A DNA stretch of 64,000 bases from Leucaena leucocephala (taxonomy: Eukaryota > Streptophyta > Magnoliopsida > Fabales > Fabaceae): positions 18,747,001 through 18,811,000 of the forward strand of contig CM073515.1 in assembly GCA_037074615.1 (NCBI GenBank), written 5' to 3'. Below the pieces are notes generated by a model. It ran no database searches. It saw only the letters and a program-made list of their open reading frames with translations, and was not told the origin of the DNA. Both the position numbers and the translations under genes were made by a program. The number at the start of each line of letters is the position of its first letter. The stretch's first letter is position 1. This document shows, one piece after another, positions 34,439-46,429 of this stretch.

Positions 34439-35794
34439 TTTTTTTGTATCAGACCTAAGTTTTTGGCATCAGATAAGATAATTCTTGGACCCTAAACCTG
34501 TGAAGTTAACACTATGTTAAGGTTTGGATACTTCGTGGGAAATGTAGTATTATTTAAGTCTGGATCTTAAGTGAACCAAAGATATTTCCTTCTTAGAATA
34601 AGATATAAGGATGGTGCTTACTATTTAGAAAAGTATTCAGACAAGAGACATTAACACCCAGATAAATAAAACTATACCCTATATCTTACAACTTTACTAG
34701 GTAGTCTTCAGGGAAATGACTATGATAGACTAGTCTTAGTCAGCCGTTACTGCTGAGGTCTTGTGTTTTTTATTACGATGTAGCTGGACTCAGTAGGATA
34801 ATGTTGGAGAAGCAATTTACTCTGTTGATAGAGACAGAAGCTGACCAATCCAAAGTCAAGGAAGCTATTAAAGTAGCTTGAGGTAATGATAGTATAACGA
34901 ATGAGAATCGTTTTATGTACATAAAGTAGTAACTAGACGCTACGGTAACGATGATGATGAAGGTACTAGTTTTGCTAAAGTTTCTCAACTAGAGGATTAG
35001 TATAAGACATGACCAAGTCAGTTAGTATGAGGTACTGAGATATGAAAAATCAGTTTGAAATGTTTAGAAGTAGATCCTCCATGTGATCACCAGGAGTAAA
35101 TCTACATTACGAAAGAACTTATTCAGTTAGTCTTTCCTAAAAAGAAGAATCAAAACTTAGAATGAGACTTGCCTAGCCTAAAGTTTGAGACGAAATGGTT
35201 AATAGATAGAGAACTGATGTTCCCAAGACAGAGGGACCATATCACAAAGAAACAATAATAACCTAGTAGACCTAAGGTAGAGTACCCTAGAGAACAGAAG
35301 TAATAGTGCTATATGTGAATGAGATCCATACGACTCAAGTTTGTCAGGAGAAAGAAAAAGATTAGAAAGGAATCATAGTCCAGTCAAGAACAAATTGAGA
35401 CTGATAAATAGATAGAAGAAGTTAAGAGATAGTAAAGGGATACAATAATTACTCTATAAAGATAGAGATTGATCCGTTCCCCTGAGAAGTTAGTTCATGG
35501 ATTGGATTCCATTATAAAGAAATGATTTTTCTCAGTAGTTGCAAAAGTTTAATAAAGCAATAAATGTATGCAAGATTAGAAAAATAAGGTTATGATTTCT
35601 AGAGAGAGAAAGGTAGCCATAATTTAAAAGATGAAGAGACTCCCCTATGTAAGATAGAGTAAGAAAGGGTTGAGTCTGTACCCTAGTATGAGGGTAACAT
35701 GGCAACTTAAGTTAGATGAATAGTTATTTTTGGTACTAGAATAAATTGTTAGATCCTGATCAGTTAATGTAATAGATAATATGATAGATAATGT

Positions 35795-37587
35795 TGTTAG
35801 AAAACGTGCCCTCGGGGCCGATCATTGTCTTATGAACATTATTGATTTATGAATTTATTAATTGTGTTATCATATTATTTGCATATTTATTGTGATAACC
35901 ATCCCTGGATAATTCATGATCTTATCCTAAATGTCCCTGGTCGGTCATCTATATGGGAGCAGAGATGAAATAAGGCCAGTATGACTTTGAAGATGTATAG
36001 AGATATAAATCAAAGTCATAGGCACATGTAAGAGTACCAGGTGTTGGACTGACCCGCTATGAGAGACCTGCATGGGTTATGTCATAAGATTTTCTCATAT
36101 ATAAACCATGTCACTATACCCTTTGACCTGAGATCATCATGGATTCCTACATGACAAACGCTCAGCTTTGACCTAGTCAAAAGTCACTTTTGACCGAGTG
36201 ATCATAAAGACTTTGTTCGGGCTTAGTGGTTTTTCATGCGGAGGAATGTGAATGGTCAAGATGGAATTTGTCCCTCATATTCTAGAGAGATATTACTGGG
36301 CCCCTCGATGAGTGAGTCTAAGAAATGTATGGCCATACTGTAATGGAAAGGTAGTTCCATTTCTATAGTCAGATTACTCAGGGATCGAGAAAGTAACAGT
36401 TAAGAATAGGAAGATGACATTATCCATGCCTCATCCATGATCAAAATATCGCGTGATAGAAGGGACATGATATAGTTGTATAAAAGGTTACATCGTTTAA
36501 CGATCCTCATATGATTTGGGTAGTCGTTATGTCTTGCTAGAGACCGCTTGCGACTTGTGGGCCAGTATAGCAAATGGCCCACTGCCAACTTCATATGGGC
36601 CTACAGGGTCGCACACAAAATAGCCCAACACAAGCTATGATGTCCATATTTATTGAATCTAAGACATGTCTAGATTCAACGAATGATCCAGGGTAGATGT
36701 ATATATTTATTTATATTTATATTCGTATATATATATATATATATTAAATAGAAGAGATATATGAGATTTAATTTATAAGGATAAATTAAATCTCTATCAC
36801 ATTTGAATTTGAAATTCAAATTGATAGGATATCTCATAGAAGAGATATTTATAAGATTTAATTTATAAGGATAAATTAAATTCCTATCACGTTTGAATTT
36901 GAAATTCAAATTGATATGATATCTCAAATTTGATTTATGAGAATAAATCAAATATAGTTTAGTCTTATCTTTATTTAAAGTTAAATAAATAGGTAATTAA
37001 ATCTGTGGGATGGATTTAATATTATTTATTTAATTAGTTTCTTATAAAATTATACAATATATGATATTGTATTAATTTTGGAATTAATATCATATTAACT
37101 CCAAAATCCAATTCGGTGGAGAAAGAAACGCATAGCATTCTATATATCTGATTTTAGGAGCTGCATTTTAGAGACACACATAGAACACAGAAAAGGCCGA
37201 AGGGGAATCTACAAAAGGTTTGTAGATAAGAAACTGCCAAAATAGAGACGGAGAGGACGAATTCTTGAGAAAGCCCTGGAGGGACAAGAGACGCTAGCAC
37301 ATCGTTCGTGGTTGGAACGCTGTTTGTGTGGATACCAGTAGAGGAAACTGACCTGAGGCATCGACTTCTTACGATCAGAAAGAGAGCATGAGTCATAGAG
37401 AGAAGCTGTGGATAGCTTCTTGCGATCGGAAAGAGATCACCAGCCGCGGAGAGAAGCTGTGGAAGTCGTTGAGAAACACTGAGGGTAATGCTCCTTCTCA
37501 CTTGACTTAAACACATACGGTAGATCCTGGTAAGGAATAGAAAAATTTTTAAATTAATTTCCGCTGCGTGTCTTCCAATTCCTAACA
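35795..37587 (+). mobile_element. Solo LTR (1793 bp) with TSD AATGT
   Basis: TGTTAGAAAACGTGCCCTCG to TTCCAATTCCTAACA, flanked by AATGT on both sides (35790-35794 and 37588-37592). Removing it restores continuity of the family A internal region. It is a different LTR family (B). An inverted copy lies at 41772-43501. ORFs inside it are products of repeats or chance. Confidence 0.95.
36727..36950. repeat. AT microsatellite and 89-bp tandem hairpin repeat in solo LTR
   Basis: An (AT)n run at about 36727-36744 is followed by two copies of an 89-bp unit (phase points 36765 and 36854). Each unit contains the perfect inverted repeat ATTTAATTTAT-AAGG-ATAAATTAAAT (11-bp arms) and a near-palindrome around AATTTGAAATTCAAATT. 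A repeated minus-strand ORF (36676-36951) is a by-product. The same duplication exists in the inverted copy (about 42380-42590). Confidence 0.85.
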
Positions 37588-38430
37588 AATGTGACAAAGG
37601 AAAGAATGATTTACGGTTAATTAATTGTATTTTGGATGGTTGAGCAAAATTATGTGATGATATGGCTTATGTTGCCATAAGTTATGATGAATAGTTGCAT
37701 CTCCTTACAGTTGTCATATGATAACACGCATGTTAGAGTATGATATGATGAATGGATACTCCTCTCACGTAGTACATATAGGGTAGAGTAAATGATGAGA
37801 AAGTTATGTTGCTCCTATATCATACGACATGCGATAAGAATGTACCCAGGATGATTGATAATCTTAGTAAGTGGGATAGTTATTGTAGTATGATTAGGGT
37901 TACTCAGGTATTTCTATAGACTTGTAAATATAATACTCAGGGCCATTTCTTATGTTAGGGTTACAGCAAGTACCAAGAAGATGGTAGTGTTATAACTCTA
38001 TCAAAAGAAATGGTATACATAAAGAGCAAAAGATAACAGTAAAAAGATTATTTTCATATCACTCTTCAGATAAGAGTTAGGTCTAAAATAGATGGTTCTC
38101 AAATAGAGCTAGATTCAGATGAGTTCATATCACTCTTCTAATAAGAGTTAGATCTAATATAGATTGCTCACAGTTAAAGCACAGATATAGATGAGATGTT
38201 ATGATATAGGCATAGCAACATAATGCAATAGCTTAAGAGGGTTCAATATGAAACAAATGAACACTACTTATAAGTTCAGGATAGTGAGTTATCCATATAT
38301 GTGAGTAGATAGATACCCCAAGCCTTAGACATAAAGCAAGAAGGGATATAAAGAAGAGATATATCCAAGATAGTTTCACTAAGGTACTAAGTAAATTTCG
38401 AGGACAAAATTTATTTTAAGGGAGTAGAAA

Positions 38431-39851
38431 TGTAACAACCCAAATTTTTCCTATCTCTATAAGACTAATAGAGGAAAGAGGTTATGAAGAGATTGGGATA
38501 GTAATCAGAAGAAAAGATCATTATTAAGATAAGTGTTAAGCCAAACAAAGAAAGAAGGTATAAAGTTGTAAAGCAAAAAGGGCTACGTTGCAATTTAGAA
38601 AAAGTCTAGGGACTAAATTGCAATTAGTGAAAGTTTCAAATGGTCATTTTGGAAAAGAAAGGGACTAAAGTGAAAACTTTAAAAGTTCCATGGTGCAAAA
38701 TGGAAGTAAACATGAGCTTTGGGCCATTAAGTATAATTATGAAAAGTTGAGGGCCTAAAGTGCAATTTCCAAAAGATAGGGGTTAATTGATTAAGTTAAG
38801 TTTAATGTCCTTATATGCCAATTGAGTTGAATTATGAAGAATGAATATGTGATGTTTAGGATTTGGTTTGTGTGCTGAAAGAGGGCAGTCACATATCAAG
38901 AAGAAGGAAGTAATAGGTTAAGGAAAAGAATAAGGACAGCAAGGATTATGAGGTAGTGAACTTAACTACTTGTGTGCTTATGTTGCTTGGATGTTTTATG
39001 TGATGTTTGCTTACTTTGATAATGTGAAGCATGTATGATTAAGTAATGCTCTGTTTCTTTTTATGCTAGGGCCATATGTTATAATTAAGGGACATGAAAG
39101 CATGTAAGTATCAATATGCAAGCATGATCATTAAGTTCACACATAGTAACATCAAGCATATAGTTGCATACATTGTATAGTTTCTGTTTACTACTGGATT
39201 TCCCCCGAAATCTCATCCCCTCCATGTCACCCCAAAACCAACAGGTTCTTCAAAGATGGAAGAAGATGAAGATGCAAGAAGAGGAGTTAGGAGATAGATG
39301 TCATGATTGATTTTACCAAATGATATGTTATGACTTATGTGATGTATGTATGTAATGTATGCTTAAAAATAGTATAGTAGTTGCTGTAATTCAAAATAGT
39401 AAATGATAAAATAAATGTATGATATTTTATCAGTATTTAATTAACATGTCAAGCTTCGTTTTGATACTAAGAATTTCTTATTTCGACATCTATACAAGGA
39501 GAACAAAAATTTCAAAGCTTGGGACCAAAAATTGTTTTCTAGAAATTTGACCAAATGAACCGTAAACATTGACATCAAAGTTGACTCAGTTAACTAGTCA
39601 ATTGGTCCAATTAACTATTTTCCATTAAATTTTAATATGTTGGCTTGGTACACCTTTTTGAATCACTTCATTTCGATTTTTCCAGAATTAGTTATGATTT
39701 TTTGAAGTTCATCACCTAATCTGGAATTACCATATGAACATTACTCGTAAAGAGTGAAATTCCAGATTTTGTAATTGAACTTCAATAGATTTGTAAGTGG
39801 TTCTAAATGCTATGGAATGGTCCTTAAGATGTACGAAAGTAAGGTGTTACA
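38431..39851 (+). mobile_element. Family A 3' LTR, short form (1421 bp)
   Basis: TGTAACAACCCAAATTTTTC to GAAAGTAAGGTGTTACA, directly after the PPT and followed by the CATGG duplication and copia RT. It has the same roughly 2-kb central deletion as its partner, so the short form itself transposed. Confidence 0.92.
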
Positions 39852-41147
39852 CATGGACTACACTGAGATGTTTGCCCCAATGGCCAAGTTAAACACTGTC
39901 AAGATTCTGTTCTCCCTAGTTGCTAATCTAGACTGGCCAATACACCAGATGGATGTAAAAAATGTATAGTTAAATGGGAAATTGAATGAAGAAGTATACA
40001 TGAAAATGCCTCCTAGATTCCCTAGAAGAAAGGAAAACCAAGTGTGCAGACTAAAGAATCATTGTATGGCTTAAAACAGTATCCTCAAGCTTGGTTTGAG
40101 AGGTTTACTAGGGTACTTAAAGCTCCAAAACTACACTTAAGGACAAAGTGACCACACTCTATTCTTTAGGCACCTAAATGGGAAAATTGTGGTATTGATA
40201 GTATATGTCAATGATATTATTCTCACAAGTGATGATCTAGAAAAGATTGACAAGATCAAGAGGGAACTAAATAAAGAATTATATGTTAAAGAACTAGGAA
40301 AAATGAAGTATTTCCTAGGTATGGAGGTTGCTAGATCTAAAAAAGGGATCAATATCTCGTAGAAGAAGCATATGCTAGATCTCTTAGAAGAAACATGTAT
40401 GCTTGGCGGTAGACCAAGTGATACTCCTATACGGGCATAAATTAGCTATGGTGAAGATCTAGAAAAAGATGTAGATATGGGGAAATACCAACGCATAGTG
40501 GAAAAATTAATCTACTTATCTGATACTCGACCAGACATTACTTATACCATCAGCATGGTAAGCTAACATTCCCATAACCCTAAACAAAAAACTTGAATGA
40601 AGTCTACAGGATTCTTAGATACTTGAAGGGCTCTCCTGGGTTAGGCCTCTTGTTTAAAAAATCTAACAAAAGAAGTGTAGATATGCTAACAGATGCTAAC
40701 TAGGCAGGGGATTAAGAGGATAGAAGGTCTACCTCAGGTTATGTTACCTATGTATAGGAAAATCTAGTCACTTGGCATAGTGAAAAGCAAAGTATAGTTG
40801 CTAAAAGCAGTGCTGAAGCTGAATTCAGAGCCATAACTCTTAGAATTTGTGAAGCTTTATGGATAAAGCGAGTACTAGACTAATTGAGCATACAAATAAA
40901 ACTACCTATCATATTATACTCAGATAACATAACAACTATCAACATGTCACATAATCCCATCCAACATGATAGGACAAAACATGTAGATATTGATAGACAC
41001 TTCATACGAGAGAAGATTGATGCAAAGACAATTGATCTCATATATATTCCTTCAAAAGAACAAACAGTAGATGTGCTCACAAGGGATTGGCTCGACATAA
41101 ATTTGAATATCTGGTTAGCAAGTTTGACAATCTATGCTCCAACTTGA
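39852..41147 (+). pseudogene. Copia RT C-terminal part and RNase H (decayed)
   Basis: Reads MDYTEMFAPMAKLNTVKILF, SLVANLDWPIHQMDVKN, then the catalytic box LIVYVNDIILTSDD near 40198-40240. The canonical copia YVDD is YVND, so the first catalytic Asp is lost (GAT to AAT). Further on: ELGKMKYFLGMEVARSKKG, TRPDITYTISMVS, SEKQSIVAKSSAEAEFRAI, and RNase H with NPIQHDRTKHVDIDRHFI and LIYIPSKEQTVDVLT (open frame 40884-41147). Several stops and frameshifts lie between. It ends 9 bp before the right LTR; the PPT TTGAGGGGAGTG lies between. Confidence 0.93.
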
Positions 41148-41156
41148 GGGGAGTGT

Positions 41157-41396
41157 TGTAGATATTAGCATTAAATATAAGAGATTATAGGGATTGAGAG
41201 GGAGAGATTCTAGGAGATTATGTTATGATTTATTCCTTGATTCATCCCTAATTACATGCTATAAATCTTATTGATTTGGGATCCCGAATATGTATATATA
41301 TATAACATAAAAGAGTAGCAATATAATAGTGAGGAATATATAGAATTTTTCATTATCATTCAACTATCTCCCATGTTATTATTTATATGTCAACTA
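41157..41396 (+). mobile_element. Copia 3' LTR
   Basis: 240 bp, TGTAGATATTAGCATTAAAT to GTCAACTA (terminal CA changed to TA). Homologous throughout to 29658-29896, preceded by the PPT. Confidence 0.9.
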
Positions 41397-41703
41397 ATAA
41401 TATGTCTAGCCCAAATTATGTCCTCTATTTACTGGTAAAATTGGGGACTGAAACATTACCAGGCAATTTTGGCCCTTTTCTGGCTCAAGTGTCCATAATT
41501 ACACTTTCGCCCCTGGAAGGTTTTAAGCTTTTCACTTAGGTCCTTTTTTATTTTATACCTTCCTTACTACTTTTCATTTTTCTTCCTTTCTATAACTTAA
41601 AGCTTATATAATCATTACATTTTCTTTTAGTCATTGTCATAATCCTTTCCAAACTCTTTCCTCTGTCATTCCTATATAGATAAATAAAAATTGGGATGTG
41701 ACA
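41397..41703 (-). mobile_element. Family A LTR right part (resumes after copia)
   Basis: Continues the LTR interrupted at 29657 (CTAGCCCAAATTATGTCC; compare CTAGCCCAAATTCTATCATC near 3648) and ends AATTGGGATGTGACA at 41703. Confidence 0.85.
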
Positions 41704-41771
41704 GAATGCAAGTGTGATAGTGTAGAGGTAGGAAAAAATTTTAGTACAAAGCTTACTTCACCGTTACAAAT
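41704..41771. other. Short host segment between LTRs
   Basis: 68 bp here plus 50 bp at 43502-43551 lie outside any LTR I can define. No gene is visible. With 47980 onward they form the target into which the family B and family A solo LTRs inserted. Confidence 0.4.
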
Positions 41772-43501
41772 TGTAAGGAACTGGAAGACACACAGTGGAA
41801 ATTAACTTAAAAATGTTTTCCATTCTCTGCCAGGATATACCGTGTGTGTTTAAGTCAAGTGGAAAGAAGTATTACCCTCAGTATTCAGTCGCGACTTTCT
41901 CAGCTTCTAGTTGCGATGTCCACAGCTTCTCTCCGCGACTCGTGATTTCTCTTCGATCACAAGAAGTCGATGACTCAGGTCAGCTTCCTCTACTGGTATC
42001 CACATGAACAGTGTTCCAACCATGAATGACATACTAGCGCCTCTTGTCCCTCCAGGGCTTACTCAAGAATTCGTCATCTCCATCTCTATTTCGGCAGTTT
42101 CTTATCTGTAAAACCTTTTTACGGATTCTCGTTCACTCTTTTTCTCTATACCAACCGTAACTCCTAAATATCAGATATATAGGATTCTATGCGTGTTGCC
42201 ATAGACTTGGATTTTTGGAATTAATCTTATATTAATTCTAAAATTAATACAATATAATATATTATATAATTTGATAAGAAACTAATTAAATAAATAGTGT
42301 TTGTATTGAATCCGTCCCATAGATTTAATTCACCCATTTATTTAATTTAAAATAAAGACAAGACAGAATTACATTTGATTTATTCTCATAAATCAAATTT
42401 GAGATATCATATCAATTTGAATTTCAAATTCAAACGTGATAGAGATTTAATTTTATCCTTATAAATTAAATCTTGTAAATATCTCTTATATGAGATATCA
42501 TATCAATTTGAATTTTAAATTCAAACGTGATAGAGATTTAATTTATCCTTATAAATTAAATCTTATAAATATCTCTTATATATAATATATATATGAATAT
42601 AAATATAAATAAATATAAACATCCACCCTGGATCATTCATTGAATATGGAAATGTCTTAGATTCAATGAATCTTGACATCATAGCTCGTGTTGGGCTATT
42701 TCGTGTGTGACCCTGTAGGCCCATATGAAGTAAGCAGTGGGCCATTTACTATACTAACTCACAAGTCACAAGCAGTCTCTAGCAAGACATCACGACTACC
42801 CAAATCATATGAGGATCGATGAACGATATAACCTTTTATACAACCATATCATGTCCTTTTTATCACACGATATTTTAGTCATGGATGAGGCATGGAGAAT
42901 GTCATCCTCCTATTCCTGACCATTACTTTCTCGATCCCTGAGTAGTCTGACTATAGAAATTGAACTACCTTTCCATTATAGTATGGCCATACATTTCTCA
43001 TACTCACTCATCGAGGGGCCCAGTAATATCTCTCTACGAATGTGAGGGATAAATTCCATCTTGACCATTCACATTCCTCCGCACGAAAAGCCACTAAGCT
43101 CGAACATAGTCTTTATGATCACTCGATCAAAAGTGACTTTTGACTAGATCAAAGCTAAGCGTTTGTCATGTAGGAATCCATGATGATCTCAGGTCAAAGG
43201 GCATAGTGACATGGTTTGTATATGAGATAAGCTTATGACTTAACCCATGCAGCTCTCTCATAGCGAGTCGGTCTAACACCTTGTACTCTTACGTGTGCCT
43301 ATGACTTTGATTTATATCTCTATACATCTTCAAAGTCATATTGGTATTATTTCATCTCTGCTCCCACATAGATGACCGACCAGGGATATTTAGATGGTCA
43401 TCACAGCAAATATGCAAATAATATGATAACACAATTAATAAATTCATAAATCAACAATATTCATAAGACAATGATTGGCCCCGAGGGCACAATTTTCAAC
43501 A
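41772..43501 (-). mobile_element. Family B solo LTR, inverted copy
   Basis: Reverse complement of the 35795-37587 LTR: starts TGTAAGGAACTGGAAGACAC and ends GGCCCCGAGGGCACAATTTTCAACA. The flanks are CAAAT (41767-41771) and TAAAT (43502-43506), a 4/5 TSD match. It carries the same 89-bp hairpin repeats. The plus-strand ORF at 41795-42007 is homologous to antisense sequence of the other copy, with no sign of selection. Confidence 0.93.
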
Positions 43502-44712
43502 TAAATAGGATATAACGTGTGTTTTTCACCATAGTGAAAGAACACAGAGAGTGTAACATCCTATTTTATTACATCTTAGGGATCAAATGGTAGCATCTAG
43601 AACCACTTTTAAGATTATTGAAGTCAAATTACATAATCTGGAATTTTACTTTACTGAGTACTATTCACTGTGTAAATTCTAGAGAAATGACCTAACTTCA
43701 AAAAATCATAATTTAATCTAAAAAAATCAAAATGAAGTGGTTCAAATTGCTACATAAATCTAAATGCTATTTCAGGGAAAAATAACTTGTTGACCATACC
43801 TTGACCAAGTCAATATCATCAATGCTGCATTGAATTGTTTATCCAGTATCCTTCCCTAATTCCAGTATTTTGGTCCCAAATTTGAAAAATTATATATCCA
43901 TGTTTAGATATCCAAATAGAACATTCTATATATCAAATCAAAGATTGTTATGTCTAATATTTACTGGTAAAATATCATAAATTTATTCAACCATTTACTA
44001 TTTCTAATTACAACTCAAAGGCTACAGCCTCACCATAAGCTAGTGTTCACAGTGGCAAATTTCAGCAACTAACTTTACATACATATGTATAATATACATC
44101 AATCATATATCAATCATGCTAAATAATTCTTAACTTCTCTTAATGCATCTTTATCTCCTCTATCTTGAGAAGACCTGCTATGATTGGATTGATATGGAAG
44201 GGGTGAGACTTCTGCGGAAATCTCAGTAGTAAATTGAAACCATACAGTGTATGTAGCTATTGCTTGATGTTACTATATGTGCACTTAATGATCATGCTTG
44301 CATAATGATAACTTATATGCTTTCATGTCCCTTACTTATAACATATGGACATAGCATAAAAAGAAACAGAGTATTACTTAATCATACATGCCTCACATCA
44401 TCAAAGTAAGCAAACATCACATAAAGCATCCAAGCAACATAAGCATACAAGTAGGTAAATTCACTACCTGACGTGTAGCCTTTCCTCTAGCCCTTAGCCT
44501 TTACTCTAAGGTTTCTTCTTTTCAGAAGTTAGAGCCTATATATAACATAATAATATGTTCATTATTATCTTATCCAGTATAGCTCTACATAACTGACAAT
44601 CCCCTAACATTCTTTATATCCACAGCTAACCTTACCAAGAGAGAGACATTCCTATATTCTAACTACTAAGAACAATCCTCTAATTTATTAGAGCAGGGAC
44701 TAGAATAAATTA

Positions 44713-44908
44713 CTTACATTATTTCGAAGCTTGTCAATTCCTTAAGCTCTTTGGATTGCTCCTAACTCCGCCAGAACTCCTCCTTTTCCTTCCTTTCTTT
44801 CTCTTCCTTTCTTTCTTTTTCTCTTTCTATTTTTCTCTCTTCTTTCTCCTCCTTTCTTGCTCTTGGCCGTGTTGTTAAATGGCAAGGGAGAAGGGTCTAT
44901 TTATAGTT
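44713..44908 (-). promoter_or_regulatory. LTR TATA box and 5' splice donor
   Basis: TATA-to-donor distance is about 185 nt, longest of the copies seen, because of a C/T-rich insert (CTTTCTTTCTC-like, plus strand 44775-44850). The donor AATGTAAGTAAT fits the consensus. Confidence 0.5.
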
Positions 44909-44959
44909 CAATGGAGGTGGAATGGACGGTTGATTTGCACAGGTTATCGTAATCCTATG

Positions 44960-46429
44960 AATCAAAACAAATTAATTGCACCCTATTAATGTAGTAGAAG
45001 GAACAACCCTATTGTTCTTCTCGAGGAACCTTTTTATTGGAAACCTAGTAAACTGGTGATAAAACCATTGAAAACCTAAGTGAAAGTAAAATTTGGTTTT
45101 TAGGTTTCATTGGTTTTTTAAACAATCAAATAAGGGTGTAGTAAAGTAAATATTTTTGTATTTTTGATTAAGTTGGAAAATGAGTGGATTTTGAAAGGAA
45201 TGTGTTGAGACAAACTCTTGATGATGGAAAACTATTTATCTTTGCTCTTAATATGATATGGGGTTTTAAAATCACTAAGTCTTAAAAGAAACCTCAATCA
45301 ATAGATTGAGTCCAGAACATTAAGATTCTTTAAACTCCTTTGATCAAAGCTAGTTTTAAAACTCTTAATGAACTATTAAAAGCCACTTAGCGTGCAATTT
45401 AAATCAGATGATATAGATGCCCTCAAATAATCATTGATTGATGACTATAGATTTCAAGCAATCGAATTAGTTAGTAACAATCGTTGATAAAAACCCAATT
45501 ATCTACAAATCAAAATTGAAATATTCATATTAAACTAACATCCAAATCATCCAATTTCATTTACAAAACTTAATCTCAGAAGAATCGATTGATATCCAAT
45601 CCTTACTCATAAAATCAAAACCCTAGATCTAGGAATTCTAAAAACATAAGAAAGGTGAGATTAAAATAGAAAACCCCCATGTGAAATACAGTCCATGAGC
45701 TCAAGATATGTGCTCCATCACCAAGAAACTAAAGATTTAGCCTCTCATGACTCCTACTGTGTAGCAATCGCTGTCCAGATATGATGCCATGAAGAAAGTA
45801 GAAAGAGGTGATGGATTAATGATGTAGAGATGTGAGATTATGTGGAAAGGTGTAGAAAGATCGAAGATGAGTGTGTAAGTTGTGGAGAAGGTGTAGACAG
45901 GATTTGAGTATTGCTTTTTAGCCTAATCAGGTCCAAAAACTAGCCCCTTTACATCTGTAGCTTCCTCTTCCTTTTATTCTCACATGACTTAATCTAAAAC
46001 ATGCAGCTTCAGTGATTGTCCCTTTTAGTCTCTAGCAGATCCATGTTTTGGTCATGACCTGTAAACACATAGAAACTTTCCAGAAGAAATTAGGTCACGA
46101 CATTTGGACACTTTTGTCACGACTAAAAAGCATAGAAGCATGATCTGATTTTCTGTCTTGTGATTTCTTTTATGCTCACGTTAGTTCTTGGTTCTCCTCC
46201 AAAATACCTGTGATTTAAAACCAAAGCTCACTATAAAAGTCTAAATAAGTGGAGAATAATATTTATGCAGTTTGGAAGAGTTAATTTACCATTTTACCCT
46301 TTAATTAACACATTGCCAAGCACAATCATGTATTGCCATAAAAGCAGAAATGTAGGCAGAAAATGAATGGTAAAGTTGTAATAAGACCCCAAAATGTCAT
46401 AGAAACCATACACAATTTTTGTCTTATCA
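44960..46429 (-). mobile_element. Athila/Tat-like LTR nested in family A solo LTR
   Basis: Ends ACAATTTTTGTCTTATCA at 46429, with family A LTR sequence resuming at 46430 (ATGGCTCAGATTGAATC). The layout follows the Athila LTR at 19925: a GTTCTTCTCGAGGAACC block near 45016 parallels GTTCTCTCTGAGGAGCC there, then a CTCATGACTCC block near 45744. No PBS or internal region is attached. The left edge is uncertain within about 50 bp and no TSD is confirmed. Confidence 0.6.

Larger units (their letters stand above)
34439..38430 (+). other. Family A internal region, non-coding
   Basis: PBS-like TTGTATCAGACC at its start; PPT TTTTAAGGGAGTAGAAA at its end (38414-38430). Shared blocks with 59323-63966 include TGTTCCCAAGACAGAGGGA, the CTAGAGAGAGAAAGGTAGCC block, the hairpin TATGGCTTATGTTGCCATA (37661-37679) and GATGAGAAAGTTATGTTGCT. 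ORFs are short and full of stops. The region is split by a solo LTR at 35795-37587. Confidence 0.8.
33021..39851 (+). mobile_element. Family A element, short-LTR form, bounded by TSD
   Basis: Both LTRs are present (33021-34438 and 38431-39851), with flanking CATGG at 33016-33020 and 39852-39856. Copia RT reads through the junction when the element and one TSD are discounted. The internal region is only about 2.2 kb once the nested solo LTR (35795-37587) is removed and has no recognisable protein. Non-autonomous by content. The two LTRs differ visibly by scattered substitutions, so the insertion is not recent. Confidence 0.95.
29658..41396 (+). mobile_element. Ty1/copia element with short LTRs, nested and interrupted
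   Basis: LTRs at 29658-29896 and 41157-41396 (about 240 bp, both starting TGTAGATATTAGCATTAAAT) bound a PBS (TGGTATTAGAGCC) and decayed gag, protease, integrase, RT and RNase H, with a PPT (TTGAGGGGAGTG) before the right LTR. Host family A LTR sequence resumes collinearly on both sides, and ATATGT is present at 29650-29655 and 41400-41405 as an imprecise TSD with 2-3 extra bases. A family A element (33021-39851) interrupts the RT. Without it the copia element is about 4.9 kb, normal for the superfamily. Confidence 0.93.

Noticed and set aside
34773..34988. 71-aa minus-strand ORF in family A internal region
   Set aside because: Antisense to an internal region with no conserved reading frame in the homologous 59323-63966 region.
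36727..36744. AT run as a replication origin or scaffold-attachment site
   Set aside because: A short simple repeat inside an LTR with no further support.
36676..36951. 91-aa ORF with internally repeated peptide in the solo LTR
   Set aside because: The repeat follows from the 89-bp non-coding tandem unit with palindromes. It is K/N/I/Y-rich, as expected from A+T-rich DNA.
37154..37597. 147-aa minus-strand ORF
   Set aside because: Lies within the solo LTR and overlaps its end and flanking TSD. The inverted copy is open only in part (41795-42007). No domain recognised.
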